NCBI GenBank assembly: GCA_964502145.1
Contig: CAZCVI010000029.1
Span: 18,240 to 82,239, forward strand
DNA from: CAZCVI01 sp964502145
GTDB lineage: Bacteria > Acidobacteriota > Aminicenantia > UBA2199
Reading direction: 5' to 3'
Length of the DNA: 64,000 nt
Numbering within the stretch: position 1 is the stretch's first letter; each line of letters opens with the position of its first letter. Both the position numbers and the translations under genes were made by a program. This document shows positions 8,637 to 16,043 of the stretch, one piece after another. Under the pieces are notes generated by a model, which was not told the origin of the DNA, searched no databases, and saw only the letters and a program-made list of their open reading frames with translations.

Positions 8637-8867
8637 ATGACAAAATTAAGAAATATCAATGAGAAAAAATGTTTCGACCTGTTGAATGAGTTTGTTAACA
8701 GTGTCAATGTGGACGGAAATAACCCTACTCTGAAAGAAAAAAAAGAACATGCTCTCGCCGCTCTGAGTCAGTTGTCCGTCACCGCTGGAAAATCGGATTT
8801 TATTTATAATCCTAACGAAGTTATCTCGCCCGGATGTGAAAGACAAGCACTGGCGCTAGTCCCGTAA
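8637..8867 (+). CDS. Small protein A of a tandem paralogous pair; candidate peptide precursor
   Basis: ATG 8637 is chosen over an upstream ATG at 8610 because AAAAGGAGG sits 7 bases before it. The 76-residue product begins MTKLRNINEKKCFDLLNEF. Its N-terminal ~45 residues match small protein B (9142): both have MT-x-L-x-N-x-N-x-K-x-C, LL-x-EF, a DG/GN segment, EKKE-x-A-x-AA and QL. The C-terminal parts diverge completely (here ...PGCERQALALVP). A conserved N-terminus and variable C-terminus is the layout of RiPP precursors, and a radical SAM/SPASM enzyme is encoded 3.8 kb downstream on the same strand. The pair could equally be ordinary small helical proteins. No homologue is recognised. Confidence 0.6.
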   Translation: MTKLRNINEKKCFDLLNEFVNSVNVDGNNPTLKEKKEHALAALSQLSVTAGKSDFIYNPNEVISPGCERQALALVP

Positions 8868-8879
8868 GCGATGGAAATT

Positions 8880-8910
8880 CGTAGGGGCAAACTTCATGTT
8901 TGCCCCTACG
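8880..8910. repeat. 13-bp-stem inverted repeat (GTAGGGGCAAAC family)
   Basis: CGTAGGGGCAAAC (8880-8892), loop TTCAT, GTTTGCCCCTACG (8898-8910), 12 bp after the stop of small gene A. The word GAAATTC occurs just outside on both sides (8874-8880, 8914-8920). It may serve as a terminator stem but has no adjacent T-run; a related core lies inside the 21415-21494 hairpin. Confidence 0.8.
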
Positions 8911-8941
8911 TTTGAAATTCAAGTTTTACTTTTTTATTTAT

Positions 8942-8984
8942 CTCATATCTCCCATAACTCCCAGACTTCTCATTATTCCCATTT
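8942..8984. repeat. CTCCCATAACTCCCA short-period repeat
   Basis: ATCTCCCATAACTCCCAGAC with nearby ATTATTCCCATT. The same ~9-10 bp word family recurs at 44408-44487 and 58381-58433. Confidence 0.6.
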
Positions 8985-9083
8985 TATCTACCATACTCTA
9001 AAAATTTTTACAGTCAATTCAGGATGACTGACACGGTAGGAAGAAAAAATTTAAAAAAAAATAAGTTAAACATGGCTTACCTC

Positions 9084-9112
9084 TTGATTTTATTAGCTAT
9101 CTCAAGTATTAT
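9084..9112 (+). promoter_or_regulatory. Promoter of small protein gene B
   Basis: TTGATT at 9084-9089, 17-base spacer, TATTAT at 9107-9112. Its resemblance to the 8581 promoter suggests that the gene and its promoter were duplicated together. Confidence 0.7.
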
Positions 9113-9141
9113 AAAACCAGATAAAATCAGGAGGAGTTAAA

Positions 9142-9357
9142 ATGACCGATTTAAAGAATGCAAATGCAAAACAGTGCATGACACTGTTAAAGGAATTCAT
9201 TGATGCCATCCCCGTGGCAGAAACAGATGGAAAACTCAATGAGAAAAAAGAAAATGCTGTGGCGGCATACGACCAGTTAACCTCGATTCTTAGTGAGACA
9301 TCGGTAAAATTAGCCATTGATATTGTGGATTGCGTAGCTCAAGCCCGAGGATGCTGA
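9142..9357 (+). CDS. Small protein B of the paralogous pair; candidate peptide precursor
   Basis: ATG at 9142 follows AGGAGGAG. The 71-residue product starts MTDLKNANAKQCMTLLKEF and shares its N-terminal half with small protein A (K-x-C, LL-x-EF, DG, LNEKKENAVAA, QL). The C-terminus differs and ends DIVDCVAQARGC, with two cysteines. There is no signal peptide or membrane segment. It lies 40 bp upstream of the propeller phosphatase and 3.3 kb upstream of a radical SAM/SPASM enzyme, all on the plus strand. The layout fits a modified-peptide precursor family, but there is no Gly-Gly or other recognised leader cleavage site, so a small regulatory protein is also plausible. Confidence 0.6.
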   Translation: MTDLKNANAKQCMTLLKEFIDAIPVAETDGKLNEKKENAVAAYDQLTSILSETSVKLAIDIVDCVAQARGC

Positions 9358-9397
9358 TTCATACCACTAGTAACAGTTCACATTAATAATCTCCCAA

Positions 9398-12300
9398 ATG
9401 ATTAGTAAGTGGGGAATAAGAGTTCTTTTTCTCATTTGTTACTTTTTAGCTCGAAGCGCTATGGATGCCTGGGCTCTTGAGCCTGAAAAATTTATAAGCC
9501 AGTATAAACTCGATGGATGGCAGGCAGAACGTGGACTTGAACAAAATTCCATTTATACTATTTTACAAACTCATGAGGGTTACATCTGGCTGGGGACTTT
9601 GGATGGATTGGTCCGCTTTGATGGAATTCATTTCAATGTCTTTGACAAGCAAAATACCGGGGGGTTAAAAGGCAATCAAATCAGGTCTCTCTTTGAAGAT
9701 CGCAACCGTGTGCTCTGGATAGGGACCGATGGCGGTTTGTCCCGCATGATGGATGGCCAATTTACCCCCTGCCCGGTCAAGGGAGATCGTTTATTTAATG
9801 ACATCACAGCTATTTGCGAAGACAAGAGGGGTACCCTGTGGATTGCCTCCAAGGTTAATGGTCTATCTATCATTGAAGGAAATACACTTGTACCTTTTTC
9901 CCCTGTCGAACGAAAAGAAAGCATTCAAGTATATTCAATTTTAACAGATAAGAAAGGGAATGTTTGGTTTGGTCTACTCAGTGGTGTTACCAAACGAACC
10001 ACCACCGGGGAATTTATTGTTTATGGCGAAAAGTCCGGTCTGACATGCAAATATGTATATGCCATATGTGAACGAGACAACGGTCAATTGTGGCTGGGCA
10101 GTGAAAAGGGATTGTACCTTTATCAAGAACAAAATCAGACTTTTATTCACTATGGCCTTGAAGCAGGTCTCCCCAATATCCAGGTACTTTGTCTTTATGA
10201 GGACCGTGGTCATTGCCTGTGGGGCGGTACCGACGGTGGCGGGGTGTTTCGCTTCAAGGAAGGCCGAATGGAAACCCTTTCTATCGGTGACGGGTTGGCA
10301 TGTGGTTTTGTCTACTCTATCCGTGAAGATAGGGAAGGTTCTCTGTGGTTGGGGACTCTGGAAGGCGGGTTGCACCGGTTAGGGGATACTAAATTTACGA
10401 CTTTTACCACCAGGGAGGGACTCCTGGGCGAAGACATCCGCTCTCTCGATAGTGCCCCGGATGGTGGCATCTTTATTCGCACCCAAAGTGGTATAAACCA
10501 TCTAAACAGAAACATATTTAGTTATACACGAGCGACTGGTAATGGCCCATATTCTTCTTTGGAAGTCGATAGAACTGGCGGACTTTGGTTTGATGTAAAA
10601 CAAGGACTCCGCAGACTCAAGAATGGGCTGGAACAGTTATTTATTCCTACCGATGGATTTATTAACACTACGATTACTGAATTAACAGAGGACAGGACAG
10701 GTGCTGTCTGGATTGGTACAACTACCGGTTTGTGGCGCTACAATAATGGGAAGTTCGCGCCGGTTTCTCAAAACGACGGCTCATTTTTCCCCGCTATTTC
10801 GAGGCTTTACCTGGATGATGAGGATTCTCTGTGGCTCGGGACTGCAAACGGCGCTATTTTTAAGCGGGCCCATGCCACATTCAGTCAACACAGCCCCATG
10901 GAAACCCTTGTGAATAATAATTCCATCGATTGCATTTATAAAGACAAAGAAGGTGTTCTGTATGTGGGCTCCCGACTGGGACTTCATCGTTTAGCCAATG
11001 GAAAATTCACTCATTTTTCCACTCACAATGGGATGGTGGATAACTTTGTCTCCAATATATTTGAAGATGACAGGGGGAATATCTGGATGGGTGGGCGGAC
11101 CGGTATTTTCTACGTTGAAAAAAAAGAATTGGCTGCCGTGGCAACGGGGAAATCCACGAGAATACATCCGCAGACTTACAATGAAGAGGATGGCATGAAA
11201 AGCCGCTGGTGTCAATCCAGAGGTACGAAGAGCCACGACGGTAAACTCTGGTTTCCCACCACTAAAGGCGTGGTAGTCGTGGACCCTGCCAATCTTAAAA
11301 AGAACAACCTGCCACCCCCGGTGATTATCGAAGAATTAATAGTGGATGGCGAAAATAGTCTGGCAAAGGGTAGACTTGCCTATGTGAAAAACGGCAAACC
11401 ACTGGTAATCCCACCGGGGAAGAAACGCTTGGAGTTTTTTTATACCGCCCTGAGTTTTATTAATTCCAAGAAAATCAAATTCAAATTAAAATTGGAAGGG
11501 TATGACAACGATTGGATCGACGTGGGCAATACCCGCAAAAATACATACACTGCCCTGCCACCCGGACATTACACCCTGCGGGTCACGGCTTGCAACAGCG
11601 ATGGGGTCTGGAATACACAAGGCGCATTCTTCCCTTTTTATATGAAACCCTATTATTACCAGACCACCTGGTTTTACGTGCTCATCGCATTTATTTCGGC
11701 ACTGCTGTTTTTTTCCCTGTACCGCTACCGGGTGGGTCAGTTGCAAGCCCGGGAGAAAGAACTCAGCCGTCTGGTAGATATTCGCACCCAATCATTGCAT
11801 GAACGTACCATGCAATTGGAAATCGCCCACCATGACCTGAGATTGTCCCACCAGATTATCCAAGAAAAAAACCAGCACATCCTGTCCAGTATTCAATACG
11901 CCCGCAAAATCCAACAGGCTATTCTACCTACTGATAACCGGTTGAAAGGCATTATTGAGGATTATTTTATTTTTTTCAAACCCCGGGATATTGTGTCCGG
12001 TGATTTTTATTGGTTCAGCCAACGGGATGGTAAATATTATCTGGCCGTGGTGGATTGTACGGGTCATGGTGTTCCCGGTGCTTTGTTATCTATGATCGGC
12101 AATATGAAACTCAATGCGATTATCGAGGAAATAGCGAACCCGGACCCAGCGCGTATGCTTCTGGAACTGCACCACGGCGTCCGTCACGCTTTAAAACAGG
12201 AGAGCGGCGACAGTGAAAGCAATGACGGTATGGATGTGGCCATGTGTATGATTGATCTGACGCAGGATACCTTTACCTTTGCCGGGGCCAGACGCGCCCT

Positions 12301-12652
12301 TTTTTATGTCCAAGATGCCCAATTAATGGAGATTAAAGGCAGCCGCGATTCAGTGGGTGGGAACAGCACGGAGAAAACCCCGGTCTTTAACAACCAAACT
12401 ATCCCGATAAAAACGGATACGATCCTCTATATCAGCAGCGATGGTTTCGCCGATCAAAATAACCCCAAAAATAAAAAATACGGCACCACCCGTTTCAAAC
12501 AGTTCCTTCTTGCCATTTCCACTCAAGCCATGGCCCAGCAAAAACAGGCCCTGGAGGAGGAGTTGGCTAAATATCAGGGCAATGAGGAGCAACGCGATGA
12601 CATTACGGTCATTGGCTTAAAATTGAGAGAAAAAAGGTCAACGATAATATAA
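9398..12652 (+). CDS. Membrane sensor phosphatase: two-component-regulator propellers, Y_Y_Y domain, TM, SpoIIE/PP2C
   Basis: The 1084-residue product has a signal peptide (cleavage near AWA/LEPE), about 14 'LWIGT-x-x-G-L-x-R' repeats over residues ~50-640 that would form two seven-bladed propellers, a Y_Y_Y domain (KLEGYDNDWIDVG, LPPGHYTLRV), one membrane helix at ~755-780, a coiled coil, and a SpoIIE-type PP2C phosphatase from ~860 (SGDFYWF, VVDCTGHGVPGALLS, YISSDGFADQ). It should sense a periplasmic ligand and dephosphorylate a cytoplasmic Ser/Thr-phosphorylated partner, usually a STAS-domain antagonist. Hybrids with histidine kinase output are commoner; phosphatase output is the variant here. 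ATG 9398 lacks a strong ribosome site but gives the complete signal peptide. The radical SAM gene follows after 17 bp, so the two are probably cotranscribed. No STAS or anti-sigma partner is in the window. Confidence 0.9.
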   Translation: MISKWGIRVLFLICYFLARSAMDAWALEPEKFISQYKLDGWQAERGLEQNSIYTILQTHEGYIWLGTLDGLVRFDGIHFNVFDKQNTGGLKGNQIRSLFEDRNRVLWIGTDGGLSRMMDGQFTPCPVKGDRLFNDITAICEDKRGTLWIASKVNGLSIIEGNTLVPFSPVERKESIQVYSILTDKKGNVWFGLLSGVTKRTTTGEFIVYGEKSGLTCKYVYAICERDNGQLWLGSEKGLYLYQEQNQTFIHYGLEAGLPNIQVLCLYEDRGHCLWGGTDGGGVFRFKEGRMETLSIGDGLACGFVYSIREDREGSLWLGTLEGGLHRLGDTKFTTFTTREGLLGEDIRSLDSAPDGGIFIRTQSGINHLNRNIFSYTRATGNGPYSSLEVDRTGGLWFDVKQGLRRLKNGLEQLFIPTDGFINTTITELTEDRTGAVWIGTTTGLWRYNNGKFAPVSQNDGSFFPAISRLYLDDEDSLWLGTANGAIFKRAHATFSQHSPMETLVNNNSIDCIYKDKEGVLYVGSRLGLHRLANGKFTHFSTHNGMVDNFVSNIFEDDRGNIWMGGRTGIFYVEKKELAAVATGKSTRIHPQTYNEEDGMKSRWCQSRGTKSHDGKLWFPTTKGVVVVDPANLKKNNLPPPVIIEELIVDGENSLAKGRLAYVKNGKPLVIPPGKKRLEFFYTALSFINSKKIKFKLKLEGYDNDWIDVGNTRKNTYTALPPGHYTLRVTACNSDGVWNTQGAFFPFYMKPYYYQTTWFYVLIAFISALLFFSLYRYRVGQLQAREKELSRLVDIRTQSLHERTMQLEIAHHDLRLSHQIIQEKNQHILSSIQYARKIQQAILPTDNRLKGIIEDYFIFFKPRDIVSGDFYWFSQRDGKYYLAVVDCTGHGVPGALLSMIGNMKLNAIIEEIANPDPARMLLELHHGVRHALKQESGDSESNDGMDVAMCMIDLTQDTFTFAGARRALFYVQDAQLMEIKGSRDSVGGNSTEKTPVFNNQTIPIKTDTILYISSDGFADQNNPKNKKYGTTRFKQFLLAISTQAMAQQKQALEEELAKYQGNEEQRDDITVIGLKLREKRSTII

Positions 12653-12669
12653 GGAAGAGGTCAACACGC

Positions 12670-13743
12670 ATGAAACTTTCAAATTTAAGTTTTATTTTAA
12701 CCGATGATTGTAATTTTCGATGTTCCTATTGTTTTCAAACCAAAGACAAAAAATATATGAACCCGGCCAGTGTCGAAAAAGCGGCCCGTTTTTTTTACCC
12801 CTATCTCGATAGCAAGAGCAGTATTATTTTTTTTGGAGGCGAACCCCTGTTGTCCTTTGACAATATCCAGCATGCCGTTGCCCTTTTTAGCCAGTTGAAC
12901 CAGGTGGAGAACAAGGAGATTTCCTATTATCTCACCACCAACGGCAGTCTTGTGACCCCGGCGATACTCCATTATTTTGATCAGCATAAATTTGATCTCA
13001 TGCTGAGTTTTGACGGGTTTAGCCAGGAGAGTGCCCGCCATCCCGATAGTCTGGACAGTTGTCGCCGACTGATAGAGGCGGTTAAGAATTATCCCGGCAT
13101 TCATTTTTCCACCAACAGTGTTTTTGATCATGAAACCGTTTCCACTCTTTCCGATTCCCTCCAGTCTATTATTGAAGCCGGTGTGACCGAATTGTTGCTC
13201 AGTCTCTCTTCTATCCAGCCGTGGAGCGAAGCCCAACTGCACACCCTGGAAGAACAGTTGGAAAAACTAACCGCTTATATGTTAGATTATTACCGCCAGC
13301 ACCGTATTATCCCAGTTACCGCGTTCCAACCCAGGGTCAAGTCCGGTCGTTTTGTTTGTGTCGCCGGGCACAACCGCATGAATATTGATCCCGAAGAGGG
13401 CCTCTGGGGATGCCATTTATTTTATGATCTACTTAAAGAACGAAAGGAGAGCGATGATTTTAAAGGCTACTCTTTCGGCAAGCTGGATGACTTTATACTC
13501 CATCACGAAACCATTTATCCCAAGGTGATGGAATATTATGCCGACCTCCGGCAAGAACGGTTTTTCACCGAGGAGAAATTTTGTTTTATCTGTAAAGACG
13601 TTGATACCTGTAGCACGTGTCCAGTGAACGCGGCTTACAACACCGACATGATTGGAAAAATCCCCCTGCTGCTGTGCCGTCAAAACAAAATACAACACCG
13701 CGTGAAACAAAAATTCCTCAAAAACCTGGAACAAATGACCTAG
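12670..13743 (+). CDS. Radical SAM/SPASM enzyme, peptide-maturase-like
   Basis: ATG 12670 follows GGAAGAGG. The 357-residue protein has the radical SAM motif CNFRCSYC at Cys14/Cys18/Cys21, FFGGEPLL (the GGE SAM-binding motif) and LTTNGSL. The C-terminus is SPASM-like: CVAGHNRMNIDPEEGLWGC, then CFIC, CSTC and a final Cys, enough for auxiliary Fe-S clusters. SPASM enzymes mostly modify ribosomal peptides or mature sulfatase-type proteins. No sulfatase or quinohemoprotein gene is near, but two small paralogous proteins with conserved N-termini (8637, 9142) lie upstream. It is the last gene in an apparent operon with the sensor phosphatase. The fold is certain, the substrate is inference. Confidence 0.85.
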   Translation: MKLSNLSFILTDDCNFRCSYCFQTKDKKYMNPASVEKAARFFYPYLDSKSSIIFFGGEPLLSFDNIQHAVALFSQLNQVENKEISYYLTTNGSLVTPAILHYFDQHKFDLMLSFDGFSQESARHPDSLDSCRRLIEAVKNYPGIHFSTNSVFDHETVSTLSDSLQSIIEAGVTELLLSLSSIQPWSEAQLHTLEEQLEKLTAYMLDYYRQHRIIPVTAFQPRVKSGRFVCVAGHNRMNIDPEEGLWGCHLFYDLLKERKESDDFKGYSFGKLDDFILHHETIYPKVMEYYADLRQERFFTEEKFCFICKDVDTCSTCPVNAAYNTDMIGKIPLLLCRQNKIQHRVKQKFLKNLEQMT

Positions 13744-13768
13744 AGAAGTAACGCGCACTGTCTCTACC
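13741..13768. repeat. Diverged palindrome related to 8430-8457
   Basis: TAGAGAAGTAACGCGCACTG followed by TCTCTACC, overlapping the stop codon of the radical SAM gene. It keeps the outer TAGAGA/TCTCTA arms and the central CGCGC. Confidence 0.6.
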
Positions 13769-13832
13769 CCCCATTTTATATCGGATTTTCTAAGGCCAGC
13801 ATAAAAAAAACACTGAATTTGCATAATGTAGC

Positions 13833-13860
13833 TTGACAATTATGGGGCAAGCTATATAAT
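13833..13860 (+). promoter_or_regulatory. Promoter of the GT2-SDR-GMC operon
   Basis: Consensus TTGACA at 13833-13838, 16-base spacer, consensus TATAAT at 13855-13860, 30 bp before ATG 13891. Confidence 0.8.
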
Positions 13861-13890
13861 ATTCTTTAACGACGAAAAACGAGGACAATT

Positions 13891-14637
13891 ATGACGACGA
13901 AAAAACTGGTGGATATCTTGTTGCCCGTTTACAATGAACAAGGTGTGCTGGAAAAGAGTGTCACCACCTTGCGGAAGTTTTTGCAGGACAATGTAACTGA
14001 TTTTGATTGGGTGATTACCATTGGCGATAACGCCTCCATTGATAAAACAATGGAAATTGCCACCGCGCTGGAAAAACAGTATGAAGATGTGCGCGTGTTT
14101 CACCTCGGACAAAAGGGACGCGGTCGTATGGTCAAGTACGCTTGGGAAAAAAGTGCAGCCGATATACTTACCTATATGGATATTGATCTTTCCACTGATT
14201 TGAACTCGTTTGCCCCCATGGTCCGTGCTATTATCGAAGGGAATGATGTCGCCATTGGTTCCCGGCAGTACAAGGGCGCAGATGTTGACCGCGGCTTCAA
14301 ACGCGAAGCGATTTCCAGGGGATATATCTGGATACTCAAATTATTGCTCGGTTTTCCCTTTACCGATGCCCAGTGCGGGTTCAAAGCCGTATCCAAACGA
14401 TTCGTCAATGAATTGTTTCCCTATATCGAGGATGACGAATGGTTTTTCGATACCGAGTTGTTGTACCTCGCCCATCGCAATGGCTATAAAGTCAAAGAAC
14501 TCCCGGTCCGCTGGATCGAGGACACTGATTCCCGGGTCAAAATATTGCGCACCGCGTGGCTGGATGTTAAGGGCGTATTCCGTATGCGGAAATATGAAAA
14601 GCTGGGCAAAATTCTCGTCGCGCCACAAAAACAATGA
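13891..14637 (+). CDS. Family 2 glycosyltransferase, polyprenyl-phosphate (DPM1-like) type
   Basis: ATG 13891 follows GAGGAC. The 248-residue GT-A protein starts VDILLPVYNEQGVLEKS, has the nucleotide-sugar/metal motif YMDIDLSTD (D-x-D), and DAQCGFKAVSKRF, which is typical of DPM1/ArnC-like enzymes that load a sugar onto polyprenyl phosphate. It lacks the C-terminal membrane helices of ArnC/GtrB, so it is likely a soluble or peripheral inner-membrane enzyme. The stop overlaps the next start (ATGA), implying coupled translation with the SDR gene. Polyprenyl-phosphate sugar is the donor type used by GT39 enzymes such as the product of 5348; a functional link is possible but not shown. Confidence 0.85.
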   Translation: MTTKKLVDILLPVYNEQGVLEKSVTTLRKFLQDNVTDFDWVITIGDNASIDKTMEIATALEKQYEDVRVFHLGQKGRGRMVKYAWEKSAADILTYMDIDLSTDLNSFAPMVRAIIEGNDVAIGSRQYKGADVDRGFKREAISRGYIWILKLLLGFPFTDAQCGFKAVSKRFVNELFPYIEDDEWFFDTELLYLAHRNGYKVKELPVRWIEDTDSRVKILRTAWLDVKGVFRMRKYEKLGKILVAPQKQ

Positions 14638-16043
14638 AACCGTCGCTATTTATTACCGGTGCCGGTGGCTTTTTAGGTCGCCAGGTATTGGCCAAATTGG
14701 ATTTCTCATTATACCAAACCGTCTACTGTCTGGCCCAAAAAATCGATGACGTGGTGCTCCCCGATACTCTCCCGCAATCCGCGGCAGTGGAAATATTAAC
14801 CGGTGATCTCTTGCATGTTTCCACCTATCAATCCGTTTTGGAAAAGGTAACTACCGTGATCCATCTGGCCGCTATTACGGGTAAAGCCAACCCCAAAGTG
14901 TATTTTGAAGTTAATGCTTACGGCACCATGCTGCTTTTAGACCGTTGCAAACAAGCCGGGGTCAAACAATTCTTGTTTGTCAGTTCTATTGCCGTTTCCT
15001 TTAAAAACAAGCAGCGTTATTATTACGCTCACTCCAAGGAGCAGGCCGAGGCGTATGTCCAGAGCAGTGGTTTGAATTATACTATCCTGCGTCCCACCAT
15101 GCTATTAGGAAACGGGTCGCCCGTGTTCGCGGGTCTCGCCAAACTCACTGGTTTACCCCTGATTCCCGTGTTTGGCCGGGGTGACAGTGAGATTCAGCCC
15201 GTGGATGTGGTGGATGTGGCCAAAGCGATTATCCGAATTGAAAGCGAATCGCGTTACCACAATGAAATCCTGGAAATCGGCGGCCCGGAAACAATTACCA
15301 TGGATGATTTTTTGAAAAAGATCGCCCGTGCCCGTGGTACAGAAAACCCCCGCTTGTTGCACCTGCCGATTGGTTTTATCGCCTCTGTTCTGTCGCTGTT
15401 GGAGCGCGTCGTTTATCCACTGCTGCCCATTACCGTGGGGCAATTGGCCACTTTTCGCAATAATAGTATTGCCGAACCCAATACCCTGGTGCGCAAGATG
15501 AATGCGCTGATGATCAATCTCGACAACCAGATCGCCCAGAGCCTCCAGGTGGAAGAACCCGCCGATATTTCCCCCGTTTTAGCAGGCGAGTGCCGTGTTT
15601 TTTGTCGTTATCTGACCCATCTTACCCCCAATGCCTATGTCTTAGAGAAATACGCCTTGTATCATCGGGTGATGAATCCAGCACCCGCAGATTTTCACGA
15701 TGCCTTATTATTAAAGCTTGCCCGTCGCGGTTTCTTTTTGACACGGTTTGCTGATGCCTATTCCCGCTTCTTTCGGTCCAATTCTATCGTCAGAAAGAAG
15801 CTTGCTTATCTGATGGCCATCCTTGAAGTCACCCCGCCCTATTTTCGCTATTATGATAACGCCGATAAAAACAGCACACTTCTTTTTATCGTGAAACTCG
15901 GGTTCAAGGGTATCACTTTGGCCTTTCATTTATTCTTTTCTTTTTTATTTCTTTTCCCGATCCAGGTACTCTGCCGTGGGCAAGCCAAGCAGAAAGACAA
16001 GCAGAAATCCCCGCTGACCCAGGAGAACTCATGGCCAGAATAA
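14634..16043 (+). CDS. NAD(P)-dependent epimerase/dehydratase-like SDR with an extended C-terminus
   Basis: ATG 14634 overlaps the GT2 stop as ATGA. Residues 1-~270 form an extended short-chain dehydrogenase: FITGAGGFLGRQ (dinucleotide binding), VIHLAAITG, and the YAHSK catalytic Tyr/Lys motif. About 170 further residues continue beyond the usual domain, with a Pro/hydrophobic segment at the end (AFHLFFSFLFLFPIQVLC) that should be a membrane anchor. The extension (ARRGFFLTRFADAYSRFFRSN) is unfamiliar. The gene sits between a GT2 and a GMC oxidoreductase in one operon, so a role in making a modified sugar, lipid or polyprenyl product is plausible. The SDR fold is well supported; the substrate is unknown. 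Confidence 0.8.
   Translation: MKPSLFITGAGGFLGRQVLAKLDFSLYQTVYCLAQKIDDVVLPDTLPQSAAVEILTGDLLHVSTYQSVLEKVTTVIHLAAITGKANPKVYFEVNAYGTMLLLDRCKQAGVKQFLFVSSIAVSFKNKQRYYYAHSKEQAEAYVQSSGLNYTILRPTMLLGNGSPVFAGLAKLTGLPLIPVFGRGDSEIQPVDVVDVAKAIIRIESESRYHNEILEIGGPETITMDDFLKKIARARGTENPRLLHLPIGFIASVLSLLERVVYPLLPITVGQLATFRNNSIAEPNTLVRKMNALMINLDNQIAQSLQVEEPADISPVLAGECRVFCRYLTHLTPNAYVLEKYALYHRVMNPAPADFHDALLLKLARRGFFLTRFADAYSRFFRSNSIVRKKLAYLMAILEVTPPYFRYYDNADKNSTLLFIVKLGFKGITLAFHLFFSFLFLFPIQVLCRGQAKQKDKQKSPLTQENSWPE

Noticed and set aside
13429..13839. 136-codon minus-strand frame over the end of the radical SAM gene
   Set aside because: It overlaps SPASM cysteine codons of the real gene and has no domain of its own.
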